DNA from: SHZL01 sp035292625
GTDB lineage: Bacteria; Pseudomonadota; Gammaproteobacteria; Xanthomonadales; SZUA-36
Direction: 5' to 3'
Assembly (NCBI GenBank): GCA_035292625.1
Contig: DATDPS010000173.1
Span: 1-6,867 of the forward strand
Length of the DNA stretch: 6,867 nucleotides
The notes beneath the pieces were generated by a model. That model saw only the letters and a program-made list of their open reading frames with translations. It was not told the origin of the DNA and searched no databases. Positions within the stretch are counted from its first letter, which is position 1; every line of letters begins with the position of its first letter. The translations under genes were made by a program, and so were the position numbers. Positions 1 through 6,590 of the stretch are shown in pieces.

Positions 1-345
1 TATCTGGGCGAAGAAGGGTATCTGCGCCTGACCCGGCGTGTACTCGAACTCAAGCAACGGCTTACCGCCGGCGTGAGCGCCATTGAGGGGCTGAAAGTGT
101 GGCAAGTGGACGTCATGCCCATGCATTTCCATTCCGAGAAAGCCCCAACGGCCGCCGTGTACCAGGGCTTGCTCGACAAAGGCTGGCTGATGCTCGGACT
201 GGTCGCTCCCGAAGCCATCACCATTTGTGTCGATCCGGCCTTATCGGATGAAGACGTGGCACTGTTCCTGGCGGACCTGCGCGAAGTGACCGAAAAGATT
301 CTTGCCGGGGGAGGCGCCAAAAAAGGCGATATCCGTTACAGCTAA
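1..345 (+). CDS. PLP-dependent group II decarboxylase-like enzyme, C-terminal fragment
   Basis: The reading frame is open from base 1 to a TAA at 343-345, giving 114 residues of the end of a protein whose start lies left of the window. The opening YLGEEGYLRLTRRVLELKQR, then an AIEGLKVW segment, a mixed strand-helix part and a final DVALFLADLREVTEKIL helix match the small C-terminal domain of group II PLP-dependent decarboxylases and sphinganine-1-phosphate-lyase-like enzymes, often annotated as 'aspartate aminotransferase family'. In that domain the stretch beginning LGEEGY follows the large PLP domain. The PLP-binding lysine and the substrate-determining residues are outside the window, so decarboxylase, aldolase and lyase cannot be separated. 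No signal peptide can be judged; the family is cytoplasmic. It is followed after 4 nt by a TetR gene, suggesting one transcript. An internal GTG at 73 falls mid-domain and is not a real start. Family call is fairly secure, function is not. Confidence 0.68.
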   Translation, partial: YLGEEGYLRLTRRVLELKQRLTAGVSAIEGLKVWQVDVMPMHFHSEKAPTAAVYQGLLDKGWLMLGLVAPEAITICVDPALSDEDVALFLADLREVTEKILAGGGAKKGDIRYS

Positions 346-349
346 GCTT

Positions 350-979
350 ATGGAAATGGCAGTCGAATCCAGCTTGAGGGAACGGCAGAAGACCCGCCGC
401 CGGGCGGATATACTTGCAGCGGGCAAGTCTCTGTTCTCCCGGCGGGGGTACTCCACTACCAGCATGCAGGCAATTGCGCAGGCGTCCGAAGTAGGTATTG
501 CCACGGTATACAACTACTTTGGCACCAAGGGCAGCCTGCTGGCGGAAATCCTGCGGGCTGATTTTGACCTGTTGTTCGAACGAGGCGAAGCCATGCTGGC
601 GCAAAAGCCGGGGGATCTGGATAAAGGCGTGCTCGAGCTGATTGAACTTTACCAGCAATTCCAGGACCACTGGGAACCCAGGCACATGCTGGTCGCGGTC
701 ATGGGCCCGGGTTTATCGGCAGAACCAGAACTGGGTGAATTGGCCCGCGATGCGGAAAGCAGGGTGATGAGCCAGCTCGTCGCCCTGCTTTCACTCTACC
801 AGCGGGCGGGCAAGGTCAGGGCCGATATTGATATCAACGACGCGGCCTTGATCATTTTCTACATATTCAATCAGCATTTCATTGAATATGTCTCGCAGGA
901 AACCGTGGAGTTTTCTGCCATGAAAGCGGCGATGGACCGGCAGATCCGATTTATCGTGTCGGCAATCAGACAAGGTTAA
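350..979 (+). CDS. TetR/AcrR-family transcriptional regulator
   Basis: This encodes a 209-residue protein of typical TetR length. Residues about 14-68 form the N-terminal DNA-binding domain: a first helix (TRRRADILAAGKSLFSRRGY), then the helix-turn-helix (TSMQAIAQASEVGIATVYNY) followed by the family-typical FGTKGSLLAEIL. The rest is helical and divergent, as expected for the ligand-binding and dimerisation domain, so the inducer cannot be predicted. I chose ATG 350 because it lies 4 nt after the upstream stop and puts the HTH at the usual distance from the N-terminus; ATG 356 is also possible. The frame stays open back to a TTG at 302, but that would overlap the upstream gene by 44 nt and add an unconvincing tail. 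No clear Shine-Dalgarno precedes 350, so translational coupling to the upstream gene is likely. The TAA stop (977-979) overlaps the stop of the convergent fusion gene. Targets may include its own transcript and the dyads near 6600 (inference). Confidence 0.93.
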   Translation: MEMAVESSLRERQKTRRRADILAAGKSLFSRRGYSTTSMQAIAQASEVGIATVYNYFGTKGSLLAEILRADFDLLFERGEAMLAQKPGDLDKGVLELIELYQQFQDHWEPRHMLVAVMGPGLSAEPELGELARDAESRVMSQLVALLSLYQRAGKVRADIDINDAALIIFYIFNQHFIEYVSQETVEFSAMKAAMDRQIRFIVSAIRQG

Positions 980-3900
980 TCAGCAGACCCCAGTTCCCTG
1001 GCCAGTATCTCCCGGCTTTCCGGCCGGGTGTATGGCAGGTCAAAAAACTTCTCTACCACCGCGTTGAAAGCAACGGGGTCGGTTTGGGGTGCCCAGTGTG
1101 TCTGGCCAGGTAAAATGGCGAGGTGCGCCCGGGGCAGGTTGTCGAATATTTCGACCGTGTGCGCGGAGCGGATAATGTCCTTGTCGCCGGCCATGACCAG
1201 CACCGGAGCCTCGATCTGGTGCAAGCTTTCGACCGGAATGTCCGGCTGGGTCATGAGCAAATCGAGCAGCTGGCGGTTCAACGGCCAGTCTGCGGTCGTG
1301 TCTTTGTTGCGGATCATTTCATCGACCGTCTTGCTGAAGGGTTCCAGCAGTTCGCGCGTCCAGGAATTGATGGCGGTCTCGTCCGGGCGGAGATTGGCAC
1401 CCATAATGGCCATTTTATTGGCCTTGTCGGGGTGGTGGATTGCCAGCAGCAGGCTGAGGATGCCACCATCGCTCCAGCCGATAATGTTGGCCTTGCTGAC
1501 GTTCAGATGTTCCAGCAGGGCGTTGTAGTCTTCCATCATCTGCATATAGACCAGGTGATCTGTTCCAAGGCCGGATTTCCCATGCCCCCGGCTGTCGGCG
1601 ACGATGACCTGGTAACTCTGGGCAAAATGGGCGATCTGAAAACGCAATGCGGCGATACTTTGCCCGTTGCCATGGATCAGGAGCAGCGGCTTGCCGTTGC
1701 CATAGGTCTCGAAGTACAGGGCAATGCCGTTGACATCGGCATAATGGCCTGCTTGCGGATTATTGCCGTAAGGGATTGCTTCTTCCGGCGGTTCATCAGT
1801 TTTTGGCGTATGGGGCGCCGTGGCTTGCCGCGACGGGTCTGCCGCCTGCGCTGTTTCATAGTTCTGCCAGGCCAGGTCGATCAGGTAGTCGTGGATCGCC
1901 TCGATCTCGTCCGGTGATAACAGGCCGGCGAAACTCCCCATGCCCTTGCCGGCCAGGGTGCCCTTGAGCATGACATCGTCATAGTCCCGGTGGGCTTCGG
2001 CGCTCAAGCGGCCGAGATCCGGAATACCCGAACTGCGGCCATCCATATTGGAATGGCACTTGGTGCAGTTTCGCACGTACAGATCCGCCCCCAGTTCCAC
2101 CTGTTCCGGCGTTCCACGCCGCGCCACCGGCGGCATCGGTACGTCTGCAATGACGTGTTCCACCTCGGGCCGCTTGGGAACTGCGCCACCGCCCAGTTTG
2201 AACGCGATGATGCGCCCCTTATTGCCGTACTTATAGGCTGCGGTACCCGGCACGTACTCCTGACCCGCCGCCCCGCCCAGGCCAGCCATGATGGCCACGT
2301 ATTGTTCACCACCCACGGTGTAAGTCATGGGTCCCGCCATCATGCTGGTGCCCGTATCGATACTGTGTAGCTGTTCACCGGTAGCGGCATCCAGTGCAAC
2401 AAACTCACCGCTGCCGCGGCCCTGGAAAACCAGGCCGCCGGCGCTGGTCATCAGGCCGCCCCCGTTCCAGGTGGCAAACAATTCTCCAACCCACTGCCCC
2501 GAGGTTTCCACCTCCCAGGCGAGTTTTTGCGCAACCGGATCCCAAGCCCTGACGAATCCGCGAATGGTGGTATCCGGCTGGTCTTGCGCCAGTTCAGCCA
2601 GTGGAGGGAGTTTTTTGGCGGCCGCTCCATCCAGGCCCCATTCGCCCCGCATGGGAAATATATAAATGGAGGTGGAGTTAAGCCCTCCTTTCTGATACTC
2701 AAAAGGTTCTTCCGGCATGACCCAGATGGTGCTGGCCTCAATGACCGGGATGTAAACCAGGCCGGTTGCGGGATTGAATGCCATGGGTTGCCAGTTGTGT
2801 CCGCCGGCCGGGCTGGGAAATACCAGTTTGGGCCCATGGAAATACTCGCCCTGTCCCGTTTCCACCGGCTTGCCCGTCTGTTTATCTACATGGCTGGCCC
2901 AGGTGATGGTCACATAGGGTTCCGCCGAGATGAGCTCACCGCTCAGCCGGTCCAGCACATAAAAAAAGCCATTCTTGGGCGCCTGCATGATCACCTGGCG
3001 GGTTTTGCCATCGATCTCCAGGTCCGCCAGGATCATTTTCATGGTGGCGGTGAAGTCCCAGTTATCCGCCGGAGTGGTCTGGTAGTGCCACACCATATGG
3101 CCATCATCAGGGTTTATGGCGAGGATAGACGCGAGAAACAAATTGTCGCCGCCCGCCGGGCTGCGTAACTTACGCGGATACGGCGCGGCGTTGCCCGTAC
3201 CTACGTAGAGCAGGTTGAGTTCCGGGTCATAGGCCATGGCGTCCCACACCGTGCCACCCAGTCCGACTTCCCACAGGCTGTCCGGGTCCCAGGTTTGTGC
3301 CGCCATTGCCAGTTCGGGGTGCTCAAAACCCAGCTTGGGATCACCCGGTACGGTAAAAAAGCGCCAGCGTTGTTCACCCGTAGCGTGATCATAGGCGGTG
3401 ATGTAACCGCGGGCATCGAACTCGGCGCCGGCGTTGCCGATGATCACCAGATCTTTGGCGATGTAGGGGGCACCGGTCATGGTGTAACCACGCTCCCGGT
3501 CAGTAATGGTATCTACCTTCCAGGCAACCGAGCCGTCCGCGGCATTGAGGGCATAGAGATAACCGTCCAGGGAGCCAACGTAAACCATGCCACGCCACAC
3601 TGCCACGCCCCGATTAACCACGCCACAGCAGGCTTTGCGCATAAAATCCGCATCCACCTCTGGCTCGAATTTCCATACTTCAGCGCCTGTTCCGGCATGG
3701 ACCGCATAAACAGCACCGCCAGGGCCGCTGGCGTACATCACCCCGTCGACCACGATGGGGGTGGCTTCAAAACCATGTTCCGTGTCGATCTCATACTGCC
3801 AGGCGAAGCCCAGCCGGGAAACATTGTCTTTGTTGATCTGTTGCAGCGGAGAATGGTAGCTCTGCTGTTGATCCCGGCCACCGGTCAGCCAGGCGCCGGG

Positions 3901-4074
3901 TTCAGTACTTATCCGGGAAAGTCTTGCGGCATCTATCCAGCCAGGGGGCGGCGTGCTGGACGGTTTTTCTGCATGGAGTGCGGGAACGGGCGCAGGGGCT
4001 TTTTCACATCCGCCAAGCAATACCAAAGCGACCGCAATCGCCAACCATCCAGCCCTTGGAAATTTACTGTTCAC
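976..4074 (-). CDS. Lipoprotein fusion: PQQ alcohol dehydrogenase + cytochrome c + alpha/beta-hydrolase
   Basis: This 1032-residue protein starts at a GTG with AGGAG 7 nt upstream. Residues 1-23 are a lipoprotein signal (LAIAVALVLLGGC, lipid-carrying Cys23; Glu24 at +2 fits outer-membrane sorting). Residues ~60-627 are a quinoprotein alcohol dehydrogenase propeller: vicinal cysteines C149-C150 in ACCGVVNRG, predicted Ca2+/PQQ ligands E218 (GAEFDARG) and N294 (GTGNAAPY), catalytic base D340 (DNWDFTAT), PQQ-contacting K367 (APKNGFFYVLDR), and repeated W-motif segments such as HNWQPMAFNP and ATWNGGGLMT. Residues ~658-738 are a cytochrome c domain with CTKCH at 670-674 and likely distal Met712. 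After a Pro/Ala/Glu-rich linker (~742-770), residues ~776-1012 are an alpha/beta-hydrolase with oxyanion HGNG (801-804), nucleophile Ser868 in GWSDG, probable acid D966 (D964 possible) and His993 in GQTHW. Ordinary quinohemoprotein alcohol dehydrogenases end soon after the heme domain, so the hydrolase is an extra module. Predicted role: periplasmic alcohol oxidation plus hydrolysis of a related substrate; substrate unknown. Confidence 0.93.
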   Translation of the reverse strand: MNSKFPRAGWLAIAVALVLLGGCEKAPAPVPALHAEKPSSTPPPGWIDAARLSRISTEPGAWLTGGRDQQQSYHSPLQQINKDNVSRLGFAWQYEIDTEHGFEATPIVVDGVMYASGPGGAVYAVHAGTGAEVWKFEPEVDADFMRKACCGVVNRGVAVWRGMVYVGSLDGYLYALNAADGSVAWKVDTITDRERGYTMTGAPYIAKDLVIIGNAGAEFDARGYITAYDHATGEQRWRFFTVPGDPKLGFEHPELAMAAQTWDPDSLWEVGLGGTVWDAMAYDPELNLLYVGTGNAAPYPRKLRSPAGGDNLFLASILAINPDDGHMVWHYQTTPADNWDFTATMKMILADLEIDGKTRQVIMQAPKNGFFYVLDRLSGELISAEPYVTITWASHVDKQTGKPVETGQGEYFHGPKLVFPSPAGGHNWQPMAFNPATGLVYIPVIEASTIWVMPEEPFEYQKGGLNSTSIYIFPMRGEWGLDGAAAKKLPPLAELAQDQPDTTIRGFVRAWDPVAQKLAWEVETSGQWVGELFATWNGGGLMTSAGGLVFQGRGSGEFVALDAATGEQLHSIDTGTSMMAGPMTYTVGGEQYVAIMAGLGGAAGQEYVPGTAAYKYGNKGRIIAFKLGGGAVPKRPEVEHVIADVPMPPVARRGTPEQVELGADLYVRNCTKCHSNMDGRSSGIPDLGRLSAEAHRDYDDVMLKGTLAGKGMGSFAGLLSPDEIEAIHDYLIDLAWQNYETAQAADPSRQATAPHTPKTDEPPEEAIPYGNNPQAGHYADVNGIALYFETYGNGKPLLLIHGNGQSIAALRFQIAHFAQSYQVIVADSRGHGKSGLGTDHLVYMQMMEDYNALLEHLNVSKANIIGWSDGGILSLLLAIHHPDKANKMAIMGANLRPDETAINSWTRELLEPFSKTVDEMIRNKDTTADWPLNRQLLDLLMTQPDIPVESLHQIEAPVLVMAGDKDIIRSAHTVEIFDNLPRAHLAILPGQTHWAPQTDPVAFNAVVEKFFDLPYTRPESREILARELGSAD

Positions 4075-4081
4075 CCAGCTA

Positions 4082-4086
4082 CTCCT
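4082..4086 (-). promoter_or_regulatory. Shine-Dalgarno of the dehydrogenase-hydrolase fusion gene
   Basis: On the minus strand AGGAG is followed by 7 nt and then the GTG at 4074-4072. This decides the start codon and places the lipoprotein signal peptide directly at the N-terminus. It lies only 12 nt beyond the U-tract of the upstream terminator hairpin. Confidence 0.75.
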
Positions 4087-4098
4087 GGCTTGCTTACG

Positions 4099-4134
4099 AA
4101 AAACGGCCCGGCGTCATTGTCTGAGCCAGGCCGT
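4099..4134 (-). terminator. Rho-independent terminator or attenuator after the TonB receptor gene
   Basis: Read on the minus strand, ACGGCCTGGC (4134-4125) pairs over 10 positions with GCCGGGCCGT (4112-4103), with one G-T wobble and a 12-nt loop (4124-4113). The run TTTTT at 4103-4099 follows, its first T being the last base of the stem. The hairpin begins 27 nt after the receptor stop codon. On the plus strand there is no T-run after the stem, so it should work for minus-strand transcription only. Because it ends about 25 nt before the start codon of the next gene in the same direction, it either separates the two genes or lets only part of the transcription through. Confidence 0.82.
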
Positions 4135-4161
4135 TGTTCCGGTGCAAATTAAAGCCTGCAG

Positions 4162-6477
4162 TTAAAACCGCATCCTGCCTTCAATGCCAAAAGTGCGCGG
4201 GCGGTTGACCACCAGCCTCTGCCGTCCCGGGGTTTCCGCCGCGATGGACCGGCTGTCTGCCAGGTTGGCGCGTTCGTCGGTTACGTTATCCACGAACAGG
4301 ATCAGGTCCCATTTTTCATTAACCATGCCGGCACGCAGGTTCAGGGCCGACCACGATTCGCGCAGTCGCTGCTCCCCATTATTGGCGCTGAAGCTGTCAC
4401 CGTAGTAGTTGAAGTCCCCCCTGACCAGTCCTTCCCAACCCGAAGTCAGCGGCCACAGGTATTGCGCACCGCTGGTGACTGTCCAATCGGGCACGCCCTG
4501 GATTTTGTCACCTTCGCTAACGCCGGGGACACCACCGCTATCGGTGATTTCAGCATCGGTATAACCCACGCCCAGTGACAGGCTCAGACCTTCAGAGGGG
4601 GCCGCCAGCAGTTCGATTTCAAAACCCTTGCTTTCCGCCGAGCCGGCGTTTTGGGTGAATTGGAAACCACAGGCCAGGCGATGGAGTTGCTGGATATTGG
4701 ACCAGTCAACAAAGAAAACAGCACCATTGAGTGTCACCCGGTCTTCGCTGAGGCGTGACTTCGCACCCAGTTCATAACTCCAGAGCGTGTCTGATTCAAA
4801 GGTCGTGGCATTGGATGGCTCGATACCGAGCTCTTCCAGTTCCGGCCCGCACAGACCCAGCGGCAAGTTGCCATTGACACCACCAATACGAAAACCCTTG
4901 GTGGCGCTGGTGTAGACGTTGACATTCTCGTTGACATCGGCCTCCACCAGAAACTTTGGATTAAAGCCTGACTCGCTTTGCTTGTCACTGAAACTGCTGG
5001 GGCCGCCATTGGCGAACCCATCGGATGAATCGGCGGCGGAAACCTTGTTGTCGTAATAACGGCCACCCACGGTAACGGACCAGCGATCGCTGATCTGGTA
5101 GCTCAAGTCACCGAAAACCGCGACTTCTTCCGTCTTCACTTCCTGGACGTCGGTAAAGATCAGGTCATCATCGGTCAGACAAAACCCGAATTCGCAATCC
5201 TGGCCCAGGCCCGGGACCCCGGTAAACTCGTCGATTGCTTCATGCAGACCCGTTTGCACTGCCCGCGGGTAATGATGGTCCAGTTGGAGGTCCTGGTAGA
5301 AGACGCCCGCGATAAAACTGAAAGGACCATCAAAACTGCTGGCGAAACGGATTTCCTGCACGAAACTGCTGTACTCCTCAGTGGTATTGATGACCGAAGC
5401 CAGGGGATCGATGGGTATGCCTATGACCTGATCGAACAGGAAATGCAGGAAGGCGGTCTCCTCTTCCCACTCGCTGGTTGTGCGGTCGTACCAGGATGTG
5501 GTTGACAGCAGGCTACCCGCACCAGTGTCCCAGTTAAAAGTGCCGTTGGCGACGTACCACTTGTCGGTTCCGGGTTCATCCAGGTCGAAAAATCTTTGTT
5601 CGGTGGTATTGTCAGCATCGATGTCGGCGAACGGCAGGCCATCGGCTTCGATTTTCTGTCCTATGAGCCTCAGGTCCAGGCTCAGACTGTCCGTAAAGAC
5701 GATCTTGCCAGCGATCTGGCCGCCGTAAAACTCTTCATCATCCACGTTTTTCTGAGGCGCAAACGCCGGCCCGGGGCTTTCGCGAGGATCGCCAAAGGAG
5801 TCGACCCAACTGGGAATGTATTCGCGATCAAAAATACCGGAGTTCTGTCCATAATACGCAGCGGCACGCAACGCAAACTTGTCCTCGACCACCGGGATGT
5901 TAAAGCTGGCGTCAAAGTTATAGTTCGCGCCACCCTCATTCACCGTGGACAGCGTGGCATGGGCCTTGTTCTCTGCTACGTTGAGATCCGGCTGCTTGGT
6001 GATCACGCGTATCGTGCCACCCATCGACTTGGCGCCATACAGAGAACCCTGGGGCCCGCGCAAAACCTCGATGCGCTCGACATCCAGCACACGCGGTAAA
6101 AGGGTAGCATTGACCGGCGTGTCATCAATATAAAAGCCGGTGGTGTCGTTGCCGAAAACTCCTCGTATGGACGGTGAGCTCGAGTCAAACCGCCCGTCCG
6201 CCTCATAAGCCACACCCAGGTTTGGAACCCGCACGGCAAAATCAAGCAGTGTGTAGGCGCCCATTCGCTCCAGTTCCACATCCCCAAGAGCGGTTACTGA
6301 CATACCGATTTCCTGGATGGACTCGGCTCGCTTGGTGGCGGTAACCATGACTTCCTCGAGACCTGCAGTGTTGACCGGCGCATTTTGCGCGGTTGCAGTC
6401 CCGGTCCCAAGCACAGCGCTGCAGGCAAGGCTCAAAAGAAACTTTTGCTTCAAAGAAACGTGATTATTGTGGTTCAC
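4162..6477 (-). CDS. TonB-dependent outer-membrane receptor
   Basis: From the preferred GTG start this is 771 residues, normal for the family. A signal peptide runs to about residue 30 (KQKFLLSLACSAVLGTGTATA, cleavage before QNAP). A TonB-box-like LEEVMVTATKR follows at 40-50, then the plug domain (~51-165) with SIRGV, FYIDDTPV, IEVLRGPQGSLYGA and GGTIRVITK. The remainder is a beta-barrel with typical strand text (VQEIRFASS, FSFIAGVFYQD, WSVTVGGRYY, SATKGFRIGG) and a C-terminal GIEGRMRF ending in Phe, as in BAM-assembled outer-membrane proteins. A loop with C-x4-C (DCEFGFC) may be disulfide-bonded. It imports a ligand using TonB-ExbBD energy; siderophore, cobalamin, sugar or other organic ligand cannot be decided from sequence, but the downstream dehydrogenase-hydrolase argues for a carbon substrate (inference). 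Start choice: GTG 6477 has GAGG 9 nt upstream; ATG 6486 has that GAGG directly against it; ATG 6534 has no Shine-Dalgarno and lies inside the putative promoter. Confidence 0.94.
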   Translation of the reverse strand: MNHNNHVSLKQKFLLSLACSAVLGTGTATAQNAPVNTAGLEEVMVTATKRAESIQEIGMSVTALGDVELERMGAYTLLDFAVRVPNLGVAYEADGRFDSSSPSIRGVFGNDTTGFYIDDTPVNATLLPRVLDVERIEVLRGPQGSLYGAKSMGGTIRVITKQPDLNVAENKAHATLSTVNEGGANYNFDASFNIPVVEDKFALRAAAYYGQNSGIFDREYIPSWVDSFGDPRESPGPAFAPQKNVDDEEFYGGQIAGKIVFTDSLSLDLRLIGQKIEADGLPFADIDADNTTEQRFFDLDEPGTDKWYVANGTFNWDTGAGSLLSTTSWYDRTTSEWEEETAFLHFLFDQVIGIPIDPLASVINTTEEYSSFVQEIRFASSFDGPFSFIAGVFYQDLQLDHHYPRAVQTGLHEAIDEFTGVPGLGQDCEFGFCLTDDDLIFTDVQEVKTEEVAVFGDLSYQISDRWSVTVGGRYYDNKVSAADSSDGFANGGPSSFSDKQSESGFNPKFLVEADVNENVNVYTSATKGFRIGGVNGNLPLGLCGPELEELGIEPSNATTFESDTLWSYELGAKSRLSEDRVTLNGAVFFVDWSNIQQLHRLACGFQFTQNAGSAESKGFEIELLAAPSEGLSLSLGVGYTDAEITDSGGVPGVSEGDKIQGVPDWTVTSGAQYLWPLTSGWEGLVRGDFNYYGDSFSANNGEQRLRESWSALNLRAGMVNEKWDLILFVDNVTDERANLADSRSIAAETPGRQRLVVNRPRTFGIEGRMRF

Positions 6478-6486
6478 TGTACCCAT

Positions 6487-6490
6487 CCTC
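6487..6490 (-). promoter_or_regulatory. Probable Shine-Dalgarno deciding the TonB receptor start
   Basis: GAGG on the minus strand lies 9 nt before the GTG at 6477 but touches the ATG at 6486, which is too close for normal initiation. This favours the GTG, giving a receptor that begins MNHNNHVSLKQKF. It is only a four-base match, so the call is moderate. Confidence 0.45.
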
Positions 6491-6508
6491 GTTTTGGTTT
6501 TGCACGGC

Positions 6509-6537
6509 AGTATAAGCACTTTCCGAAGAATCATCGA
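6509..6537 (-). promoter_or_regulatory. Candidate promoter of the TonB receptor gene
   Basis: Minus-strand TATACT at 6514-6509 matches five of six bases of the sigma70 -10 consensus. Seventeen nt upstream is TCGATG (6537-6532), only a 3/6 match to TTGACA, so the promoter would be weak or activator-dependent. The predicted transcript start near 6502 gives a short leader before the GTG at 6477 and rules out translation from the ATG at 6534. Confidence 0.35.
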
Positions 6538-6569
6538 CTATTTGGCACTTGGAATTCAACTACTCGTGA

Positions 6570-6580
6570 CCTGAATCAGG
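6570..6580. repeat. Inverted repeat CCTGA-A-TCAGG
   Basis: Two perfect 5-bp arms flank a single central A, 33 bp upstream (relative to the receptor gene) of the weak -35 box. It could be a half of a regulatory cluster or a chance palindrome; alone it is short. Confidence 0.3.
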
Positions 6581-6590
6581 CAAAACGGTG

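Noticed and set aside
302..349. TTG start giving a longer TetR protein
   Set aside because: It would overlap the upstream gene by 44 nt and add 16 residues before the normal TetR N-terminus; ATG 350 fits better.
1123..1917. Long plus-strand open frame (264 codons) opposite the hydrolase and heme regions
   Set aside because: No recognisable domain or Shine-Dalgarno; it lies fully antisense to a strand with clear catalytic motifs and is a codon-composition shadow.
1749..2097. Fusion as an artefact with an internal translation start for a separate hydrolase
   Set aside because: The linker is in frame without a stop, and no in-frame ATG or GTG with a Shine-Dalgarno lies just before the hydrolase; a purine-rich GGAAGAAG there has no suitable start codon after it.
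2527..3168. Plus-strand open frame (213 codons) opposite the PQQ propeller
   Set aside because: Opposite conserved PQQ-site codons, with no motif of its own; judged a shadow.
4099..4134. Bidirectional terminator that would also stop plus-strand transcription
   Set aside because: The plus-strand side of the stem is followed by TGTTCC rather than a T-run, and no plus-strand gene ends there.
3295..4152. Plus-strand open frame (285 codons) opposite the propeller and running through the terminator
   Set aside because: No family resemblance; it crosses an intrinsic terminator and the start of a well-supported minus-strand gene.
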